This document shows, piece by piece, positions 55,986 through 64,000 of a stretch of 64,000 nucleotides of DNA. Under the pieces are notes generated by a model, which ran no database searches, was not told the origin of the DNA, and worked only from the letters and a program-made list of their open reading frames with translations. The number at the start of each line of letters is the position of its first letter. Positions within the stretch are counted from its first letter, which is position 1. The translations under genes were made by a program, and so were the position numbers. Source of the stretch: Romanomermis culicivorax (taxonomy: Eukaryota > Nematoda > Enoplea > Mermithida > Mermithidae); the NCBI GenBank assembly GCA_963922205.1, contig CAWUHX010000367.1, positions 1 through 64,000 of the forward strand, given 5' to 3'.

Positions 55986-58284
55986 GAATATACTTGCTAG
56001 GATAGTTGCGCAGCTAGAAAAAGGAGTGGACTAGATTTTTACGAACGGGCTAAGGTTTGGAAAATCCACTTTTGTAACATTGGATTTTCATTCTCCCTCA
56101 TTAAAAAACTTCATGTCTGTGAAAAAGTATATTCTGCAGCTTAGTGCATCGACACACCTACCGATCATTGATGCTCATAGGGTGGGGGGGGTAAACTCTT
56201 TCACTGAGACTCTGGATACCCCTGGCCGTGCACTGGAAAAAGTCAATTGACTCCCCCTGGACTTTTCAAAATCTTAAAACATGCGACAAACAGGTTTTTT
56301 GACAAGAATTGATAAAAATTCAAATTTTTTGGAAAATCCGAAACAAAAATCATAAAAATTTACTAAAAATTTTTTTCATATGGGGAAGGACTTCCAATTT
56401 CAAAACTCTTGGGTCACATATCCCCCTTATCATCCTTCACACATGTATTCTTCCAATTGAACTGAACTTTTTTACTTGATTTACCGTCAATCCAAGAGGG
56501 AAATCAAGTGTGGTTGACGCATAAAATCCAACTCAGGTTTTTTGGAGAAAAATCTACAGCATGAAGTTTTCTTAGAACTAGATCAAGTTTATGCTAAATA
56601 TTGAAATTGTGCTGATGAGGAAAAAATATGAAATTCAAGAACAAGATTGACATGAAACATTGCCTTACAAATATGGTATTTTCATTCAACAGGCGCTATG
56701 TGTATGCTTTTTGTTCAATGTGACATACAATTCAACGCAAAGATTGATCAAAAAGGATTATAACACATTAAGATTTCATGGCACAGAGCAGAGCAAGTTT
56801 GCCCATCACATTAACGGAGATATAAATAAGTTATTAGTGAATAGTGGTTCATATGTGGGTGCCTGATACAATCTGGTTTAACTTAAAATCAAACATGCAT
56901 CCATTTAGAGACTTGAGTTTGGCTATAATAATTATGTCAAACTAGTATGTGCATGGCTGAATCGAAAAATTTTTAAAATCATTTTTCTATGCTTTATCCT
57001 GTTGCCCTGCTTGCAGGTTAGCAATGACTGTAACCTGGGTCCATATCTACCAAAAGTTGAACCTCGAGCTCAAAGATAATTTCGAACAATAAAGCAACCA
57101 CCTGTTGGGTTGCACTATTTTCTCGAATTTTTTCTATTTCTTAACTGCAAACCCTGAACCTGGGCTTAAACCCTAGTAACTATTAGCTAATCCTAAGCCT
57201 GATGTGAGGATTGTTAGTTCAGCAAGAAAATAATATTGCCATTGTGCTTAGTTGAAAGTGAGGGTTAGTGCTTCACACTTTGAAAGTCTTATGACCTGCG
57301 TGCCTAGTCTTCACAGTACTCATGCTACCCAGGTATTTTGCTTACTCAACCTGAGTACTATATTTAAGTACTTAAACATTGGAGTATAGAAGTGTTTTAC
57401 CCATAATATCTTGTTAGAAATTCGAGTAAACAGGTCACCTGAATGCTTAGGTAGCACCCATTTTTCATTTTTTGAATTGACTTGGGTACCCAGTACAAAA
57501 CACGACTGAGGTTCAGTAATGTAATCCAAACATTCAGACTATTCTCATATTGGGTTAGTGCAACTAACCCCAGATTTTTCGTACTGACGCCCTTTCAATC
57601 ACGGGCATAATTTGAAAAAAACAAAATGATTATAATATGTCAATCCCTCACTATTTTTCAACTAGAGTTAGACACATAGATTTGGATCAGTCCGGACTTA
57701 CAATGCTGTATTTCTATTGTTTTAGAATTTCTCCACATTTGAGTGGAGTCAACTAAATTAGCTTGCATATAATTTTCGTTCAGAAAAATTTTACTGTTGT
57801 TGATACAATGCTATAAGAGGATAAAATGCACGAAGCTGCAGAATATACTTTTCCACAGACATGAAAAATTTTTTAATGAGAAAGAATGAAAATCCAATAT
57901 TACAAAAGTGGATTTTCCAAACTTTAGCCCATGTTCGTAAAAATCTAGTGCACTCCTTTTTCTATAGACTGTTTTTCATCAAATGCTTGCAAATAATGAA
58001 TCTGGAAAGCTAGTACTATTTTACATTTTCAGCATTTTCTGCCATGCCGTACGTCATATGGAGCTTAAATTTAGTGACGACAATCAACTAACACTTAGAA
58101 ATTTTTTGAGTGAAAAAATCTACAGTAACAGCTACATGTGCAGGATTTTTAAGTCACCTAACATTTGTGTCATTTTTCATTTTAGTAGCATTTTATAAAA
58201 AACAGACTATAGCTGTGCAACTATCCAAGAAAGTATATTCTTCTTTTTTTCTGCCCCATCGGGGCATTTTCTCATGAACTAATT
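55978..58284. mobile_element. Inverted-repeat element family C, copy 2
   Basis: Left terminal repeat 55980-56165, right terminal repeat 57830-57964 plus 58210-58284 (split by MITE A). Interior blocks follow the order of copy 1: 'acacatgt..cttc', 'aaatccaactcag', 'atggctgaatc', 'gagctcaa(a)gataat'. No coding frame recognised. Confidence 0.7.
57965..58209 (+). mobile_element. MITE family A, complete 245-bp copy
   Basis: TAGACTGTTTTT ... AAAAACAGACTA with TA on both sides (57963-57964, 58210-58211). Other family C copies give the empty site, cTAg, so the TA duplication is directly demonstrated. This is the Tc1/mariner pattern. Confidence 0.9.
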
Positions 58285-59433
58285 TTCATTTATCTTTGAC
58301 AGCAAACGATATGCTTCAAATGGGAGGTGAAAAATTTTGAAAATTTCTATTAAATTTCAGAAATCGAGTCATTCTTTGACATCTATTTGCAAGAAAACGG
58401 CAAGAATTATTCAAAAGGCCTTTGCTGTGTTGGAAAGGCACTACAATCGACTATCATCCGATTCATTTTCATCTGGATAGCATCGAGTGGTGTGGAACAG
58501 GGTGCCTTTAACCGTAGACAGACGCTATTTAATTTCTAACATTAAACTCGCAGCTGAGGAATTTTTGTTGCATCCTCTTCAAGACACCCACACAACCATT
58601 CCGGGTAGATCAATGAATTTGTTTTAGTGATCCGACGCACAATTTTTTGTTTTTCTTCTTCAATCTGAACGTTTTCATTGTTTCCTGCACACCGTTGATG
58701 ACATATTTAGTAACATTAAGGAGCCTTTTTGTATCAACTTTCAGAATGCCAAGCCCAATTCAGATGTGCAGTCGCCGATGGTCGCCGACTGTCGGCGGCA
58801 AAAATCCAACGATTTTTTCACTTCTGAATTGGGCGTTCTGCAAATAACCTATTCATTCCATAGACTCGCCGGCTGTCGCCGATCGTCGTCGACAAAAATC
58901 CTAGGGTTTTTTACTTCTGAATAGGGCCTCAGATACCTACAGCTCCCAAAACGGATTTGCAAATCGAATTGAAATTTCAACACATTATGTTTAACATAAC
59001 TAACTACAGAGATGAAGAAAAAAATTCTGCGACGTCTTACGTGAAGGTGCCCAGAAAGACTCCAAATAATTTTTTCGGTTGATTTTGACGACCTTTTTGA
59101 CTCTTTAAAAAACATAAAATGTAATAAGTGAGGAATTGGAAAAATTTTTTGGTACCTGCATAGGTAGGATAGTCTTCTGCATGTAATGAACATTTGGCTA
59201 TACAGTCGCGTCTTTTCTGAGCTGTGATATTTCAAAACATGTATACAGATTTAAAAAAGTCGAAAAATGTAAAAATTCAAAGTTTTGGTGTAGTGTAGCT
59301 GTGCCAATTTTGACTGTTGTCCTGAGTGAATGCTGTCACGGTACTGAGCATGTAAACTACTCAAAATATCTCGTTTTACGATATTATTAATTTTTCACAT
59401 GTCGTCAATGGGGTAGCAGGTCGAATCTCTTAA
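58285..59433. other. Gene-free interval with a pair of short repeats at 58752-58930
   Basis: 58752-58830 starts GCCCAATTCAGATGTG and ends CACTTCTGAATTGGGC, an inverted-ended unit holding GTCGCCGA..GTCGCCGACTG. A second diverged unit follows at 58845-58930. Frames at 58340-58640 and on minus at 58849-59235 show no family I can support. Confidence 0.4.
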
Positions 59434-60221
59434 GCCGTAGGCATACTTTACCGCAACAGTGCAGCGCGCAAGTCACCCGCAACCGGAAAAAATTTTGCGG
59501 ACCGCATTACGGTTTGGTGCGGTTTACGGACCCGCAATGAGTTCTCGAGTGGAGTACTTTTTGCGGTTCTGGTAGCCGCAATTGATACAGTATATGCAAT
59601 TCTGCGCTGAATAACAGTAGGTACCTGTATGTTACCAACTAGATAGCCAATTTTTTCAAAACTAGCTCTGTCCACGGTTTTTTCCTTGAACGGGATCTTT
59701 TAAGGGAAAAAATTCAGAAATGACGAAAAAAATTTGGACAAGGTGCATATTGTGGAAAAAATTTTCGGGAATTCAAAACCGAAAAGATGTAGTTTGGTGA
59801 ACTTTGGAAGGTCAAAATCTAAAAACTTTCCAACGCTTCAAGCCACTGTTTTTTCTCCAAATCGTGCTTTTTGTGGAAAAAATTCGGAAATGGGAAAAAA
59901 AGGCCTTTTCCCCATTTGGGGAAGAAAATTTTAGGGATCGGATACGGAAATGATGCATTTTGGAGCATTTTAAAAGGTCTCAAAAATTAATTGAATTGAA
60001 AATGCTTCATTTTCCGTATGTATTGTGTTAACTTACGTGAACAACCTTGCATCTCTTAAATAATTTCCGGTTTGGAATTGCAGAGAACCGTGCTTACCAT
60101 TGCGGTTTTCCGATTCCGCATTTTTGCCGAACCGCACTAAAGTGTGAGAGCCGCAACGGACCCGCAATTGCAGGCCGTAAAATTTACGGCCGCAAAAAAC
60201 CGGTCAAGTATGCCTACGGCC
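59434..60221. mobile_element. TIR element of 0.8 kb (CCGTAGGCATACTT ends)
   Basis: CCGTAGGCATACTT at 59435 is mirrored by AAGTATGCCTACGG ending near 60219. GC-rich arms full of CCGCA/GCGGT words (59455-59600, 60090-60200). The centre (59670-60000) is a family E piece. Duplication uncertain (TTAA on the left, TTAC on the right). Confidence 0.65.
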
Positions 60222-60263
60222 TTACAAATCGTGTCTTAATTAATGTTAGCCACATTATAATTT

Positions 60264-62719
60264 TTAAGATCCCAAATAAATGAACAAAAGCCAGTAAAGC
60301 ACATTGAATAACAAAAAAATCACGGGAAACATTGTGCGGGCATATTTATCCACATCGCTGGATTGGAATTTCTCGGATGGTGTGCTGAAGCCTACACGAT
60401 CATAATCATTTCGACTGACAGGTGCTGAAGACTTTTTGGCCGATAGTAATCCGTCATCGTATCTCTGAAAATGCACAACGATGTAGGATTTTTCATCAGA
60501 AAATAATCCAGACAATCAATGGAATAAAAATTCATAAACTACTGCATTCAATAACCTATAGTCTGTTTTTTATAAAATGCCACTAAAATGAAAAATCACA
60601 CAAATATTTGGTGACTTATAAATCGCCTACATGAAGCTTTTGCAATAAAATTTTTCACTCAAAAAATTTCTAAGTTCCAGTTAAGTGTCGTCACAAAATT
60701 TTCGTTCCATATGACACACGGCTTGGCAGAAAATGCTGAAAATATAAAATAGTACTTGCTTTCCGGATGCATTATTTGGAAGCATTTTGTGAAAAACAGA
60801 CTATAGTTCAGTGGTCAAAATTTCTCGAGTAGCAATGTTCAGGTATCGACGCAGTTAAGTATGACGTTTTCTCAATGATTTTGGTTTTCCTCGTTCTCAT
60901 GAAGCAATTTATTGTTTTTCTACAGTATAAAGTTTTCCACCAAATGGAAATTAGGTACCATTAAACCTACTTTTTGGTTTCTGCTTCGTCTGTCTTATTA
61001 AATTAAATGGACTACACCTGTTTTTAATAAAATACCTGTAAATTGAAAAATGAGAAAATCTAATTACCGTATTCAAAGTCGTTTACACAAAGCGTGCTTA
61101 ATAATATTTTTGACACAAAAAATAGTAGTGGTTATTTGAGTAATGTTCACAAATTTCCAGTCCTATGCAACACAGTTTAGCAGGAAAAGGTAGGAACTTG
61201 CTTTCTACCCGTAAGTTTAATAGATGAATTGGAAAGCAAGAGATCCTATAAATTTGCCCAGAAAATTGACGTTTTTGGTCTCTAGCTGAAAAATGTGCCT
61301 TTTCAGTCTTCGATTTCCCCAGATTTTCATTTTTATCAGAGGCCATTCATACGAGAAGTACAAGAAAAAATCAGAAAAATTCCTGACTTTTTTTCGTTTC
61401 CAAGAAAATTTAAAACAAAATTTGGCTAAATTTCCATCAAAGTCTGCAAAAGAATTAAACTGCAAAAGGCGGGATATCTGGACCTAAATTTAACATTCTT
61501 CTATGTAGTCCAAAACTACTGGGGCCGGTTGTTGCAATAAACGAGATAATCGGAAACTTTTTTATATGTTTTGTGCGAAAAAGTTGGCGATTATCTCGAG
61601 CTCGCGATCTTTCTGTTTATTGCAACCGCAACCAGCCACACGAAAGTTTATGAGCCGAAATTTTGCCAACTCGAATATATCACAGACGAATGATCGGAGA
61701 GGTTCGTTGTCAAATCGCAGATTCTAGGGCATTTTTAAATTCTGAAATCTCAATGTCGAAAAATGTCAACCAGAGTAGTCTGTAAAATGTAAAATACGAC
61801 TGTACTACTTGCTTTCCGAGGTTTAACTTCTTAGAGGCATTCCAAGAAAACTACGGAAGAAATGAATGAATTTGATAAAGTCCATAATCTATCAATAAAT
61901 TTAATGTGAAATATGAATTTCAAATTTTGCAAAGAAGTTAGGACAACGTAACTTTTGCTCAAAATAATTTTCCGCAAAGCAGATAAAGTGAAGAATTAGT
62001 TCACTTTTTCTGATCTACGTGTTATACAAATTGATGACGAAAAACATCAATTGCCCAAAATACGGTACAGTAAAGTGAAAATTTATTGTAGCCACCATAT
62101 ATGACTGTATTTATTGTTTATAGGGTACATAATAATGGCACGGAATGTGGTGCAATTGAAAGAAATTATGAGTCACTATAAGGAAGGTATAAGTAAGGTC
62201 ACATTGAATTTATGAACATCCCCTGAAAGTATTGTAACTGCGAATATATTTAAAGTCATACTGTAACTGTAATTTTCCTTTTCGTCAAATTATTAGCTGC
62301 TCTGTCCGAGGAATCTTGACTACTGCAATAAATTCCTGCGACCACATAGTTCACTTTTTGCGGCAACGGTGAAATCCTACGCTTTTGTTTCGTGGCTTTT
62401 TCTCCGACTATCAAATAACTGATCAAAGCGTATTCCATCAACGCACCAAAAACCATAAAATAACAAACGACTAGATAAATGTCCACCGCTTTGGCGTAAC
62501 CGACTTTGGGCATCTGCTCGCTGGTCAACGAAGTTAGTGTGGTCATGGTCAAAATGGCTGTTATGCAAAGAGTAACTCGAGCCGGCGCCGATTCCCTATC
62601 TATCCAAAACGAAACCCACGAAGTGGCCACAACAAAAACACTCGGCTGGTAGATTTGAAGGTAATAGTATCGGATGGACCGGATGAATTTAAATTTGCAC
62701 GATAATCGCGAATAATTAC
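60264..62719 (-). CDS. Cys-loop ligand-gated anion channel subunit (GABA-A/glycine-receptor type), 3' part
   Basis: Pentameric neurotransmitter-gated channel subunit in the plasma membrane. Exon 62719-62262 begins at a 'tttttcag' acceptor in phase 1 and encodes the (G)NYSRL stretch before TM1, TM1 (YYYLQIYQPSVFVVATSWVSFW), the M2 pore (PARVTLCITAILTMTTLTSL) and TM3 (KAVDIYLVVCYFMVFGALMEYAL). The PAR at the inner mouth of M2 is the anion-selective signature. A donor ACA|gtatga in phase 0 is my choice; AAA|gtgaac after PLPQ is the alternative. Exon 60464-60264, from a 'ttttcag' acceptor in phase 0, supplies the end of the M3-M4 loop and TM4 (DVDKYARTMFPVIFLLFNVLYW) and stops four residues after it. 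The cytoplasmic loop is short. Ligand class (GABA, glutamate, pH, histamine) cannot be decided without the extracellular exons. Confidence 0.88.
60559..60803 (-). mobile_element. MITE family A, complete 245-bp copy in the channel intron
   Basis: TAGTCTGTTTTTT ... AAAAACAGACTA, exactly 245 bp like the copy at 57965, flanked by TA, in the opposite orientation. Confidence 0.85.
61012..61240 (-). mobile_element. MITE family A, diverged copy
   Basis: Retains CCTGTTTTTAATAAAAT, 'aaattgaaaaatga', 'ttccagtcctatg' and 'gcaggaaa..gtaggaacttgctttc' in family order. Confidence 0.5.
61241..62255. other. Remainder of the channel intron
   Basis: A MITE A terminal fragment at about 61795-61860. 61517-61640 has 'gttgcaataaacgagataatcggaaac' mirrored by 'ggcgattatctcgagctcg...gtttattgcaac', an imperfect inverted repeat of about 110 bp. 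No exon recognised. Confidence 0.45.
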
Positions 62720-64000
62720 CTGAAAAATCAATTCATCGAAAATCAAACTTTTCCATGAAAATGGTCAACTGTAACCAATAGATTTATATTGGATGGTTTA
62801 CTGTACTTTATAGCGTTTTTATTTTCGCACGCAAGTTGCCGAAAAAGTACGAACTATATTCCTTTTATTCTGAAATTATACACGGGTCGAAGTTTCGGCA
62901 AATGCAGTCTTGCTTACAGTCCATTTTTCTCGAATGCATCCAAATTATAAGAGTGGAAAGTACGCATACAATTTGACATTTCTACTATTTTCCTCTAAAC
63001 CATAAGTCGCGCAGGACTGAAAATGTGTGGTCATAAAAATATTTTGAGTGAAAAGTTACATCGTAAAAGCTTTTTGCAAACGATTTCGATGAAATACTTA
63101 TTTTTGTTATTTTTCAATTTAGAAGCGTTCTATAAAAAACGAACACTGGGAAATCAATTGCGGTAGTCTTATTTTTGAAAAATGATGATCATCAATTAAT
63201 TAAATGCATTATGAAAAAAATTCCTCGAATAGGTTCATTGAGTTTTCAGTAATTTAATAGGCGGTTGGCTGCAATGATCATTTTTTGCGTCGGTGTAAAA
63301 TCACAGATGAGCAAGTGTAGGAATACTCCGATAAGAAACCGAATCGCCACTGCGTATATCTTCAACGTAGCGTGATTTATCCATCCAAAAAATGCTTCTG
63401 ATGCTCAAGTAAAACTTTGATTTGTCATATATACTTTCAAACTTACAGTAATTTTTTTAATTTTTATCCCAACGTAAACCTTCATAAATTATAATAACTA
63501 CAGGTTGAAATATGTGAAAGCACATTCGTTTTGTAAGAACACCCCAATCTTCAAATATGCGACTGAGATCGAAGATCTAATTCAGCTTTTAGGGAATTTT
63601 GGAGAATGGTGTCGATCGGCCTTGAAAATAACTAGAAATCCTTTCTGTATAGTAGCAAGACATACCCAATGTTAAGTTGCATGATTCTTTCTCAGCCGTG
63701 AGCTTGTGATGTTTTTCATTGAAATGCTCCTAAATAATAAACTGGAAAGCAAGTACTATTTCATATTTTTCTGCATGTCGCAAAAGACCGGAAGTTTGTG
63801 AGCATATCCAATTAGCCTTTTTATAATTTTTGAGCGAAAAAATCTAGTCGAAGCTTAGTAAACCATTTGAATGACATTACTGATTTTTGTCATTTTTCAA
63901 TTTAGAAGCGAAGGCTAAACTCCATATTTCACAAGAAACGATTAAATTACATTACAGAAATCATTTAAAACTGTCTCATTCACTTCTGTAGATATGGTTT
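62720..64000. other. Upstream channel region with MITE A copies; no secure exon
   Basis: MITE A copies at about 62916-63148 and 63708-63915 (aaatgctcctaaataataaactggaaagcaag-like start and TTTTGTCATTTTTCAATTTAG end). An open stretch at about 63325-63405 on minus (FWMDKSRYVEDIRSGDS) could be an exon, but it does not clearly match the extracellular domain. Confidence 0.4.

Noticed and set aside
58340-58640. Possible Harbinger-like transposase scrap on plus strand
   Set aside because: The pattern (arginine-rich helix then LE-type block) is too weak and frames are broken by stops.
63325-63405. Possible extracellular exon of the channel (minus strand, FWMDKSRYVEDIRSGDS)
   Set aside because: Splice sites are ambiguous, another frame is also open, and the peptide does not clearly match the conserved W-x-D-x-RL or Cys-loop segments.
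1-64000. tRNA, rRNA or snRNA genes
   Set aside because: None recognised by eye; no cloverleaf with A/B boxes was found. A covariance-model scan would be needed to exclude them.

Overview
This is an AT-rich animal nuclear sequence. Evidence: two intron-containing host genes with GT/AG splice sites, and dense nested eukaryotic transposons. The gene content (SSRP1, a Cys-loop anion channel) is generic for animals. An arthropod is my best guess, but nothing in the window proves it. All assignments come from reading the sequence; no database search was run.

Host genes. (1) A complete minus-strand gene for SSRP1, the HMG-box subunit of the histone chaperone FACT, runs from 33436 to 24227. I could place 16 exons whose phases all agree, giving a 714-residue protein. 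(2) The 3' part of a minus-strand Cys-loop ligand-gated channel gene lies at 62719-60264 (TM1-TM3 exon and TM4 exon); the upstream extracellular exons are not securely identified. (3) A doubtful plus-strand exon lies at 21713-21890.

Mobile elements. The centrepiece is a 9.3-kb Ty3/gypsy-type LTR retroelement at 9340-18663. It has 897-bp LTRs, a CAGG target duplication, a polypurine tract and the order gag - env-like glycoprotein - pol. An envelope-like gene between gag and pol is not the normal retroviral or errantiviral order (gag-pol-env), and this is the observation I rate highest. The copy is decayed, with five in-frame stops and two frame changes. Other elements: a 4.2-kb Mutator-like element with 143-bp TIRs and a perfect 9-bp duplication (3196-7384); a 3.8-kb foldback transposon with about 615-bp arms (44806-48566) carrying a precise solo LTR (45243-45985); a nine-exon hAT transposase gene with one internal stop (50256-52633); a LINE reverse transcriptase (42453-43709) and two short LINE copies sharing one internal deletion; a 245-bp TA-inserting MITE family with about eight copies; and several unnamed inverted-repeat families.

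Layout. 1-3195: hexanucleotide satellite and interspersed repeats. 3196-8152: Mutator-like element and MITEs. 8717-18960: a minisatellite/inverted-repeat composite split by the LTR retroelement. 18961-24226: repeats and a doubtful exon. 24227-33436: SSRP1, with a hAT scrap and a heat-shock-element promoter (probably a solo LTR) in intron 5. 33437-44805: LINE scraps and a family marked by a 17-bp GC palindrome. 44806-48566: foldback element. 49975-58284: hAT gene, 97-bp minisatellite and two long inverted-repeat elements. 58285-64000: small TIR element and the channel gene, whose introns are loaded with MITEs.

The genes do not form a pathway. The window is two housekeeping or neuronal loci separated by nested mobile DNA. 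The nesting gives a relative order: minisatellite composite before the LTR element, foldback arm before its solo LTR, inverted-repeat element 2 before the MITE.
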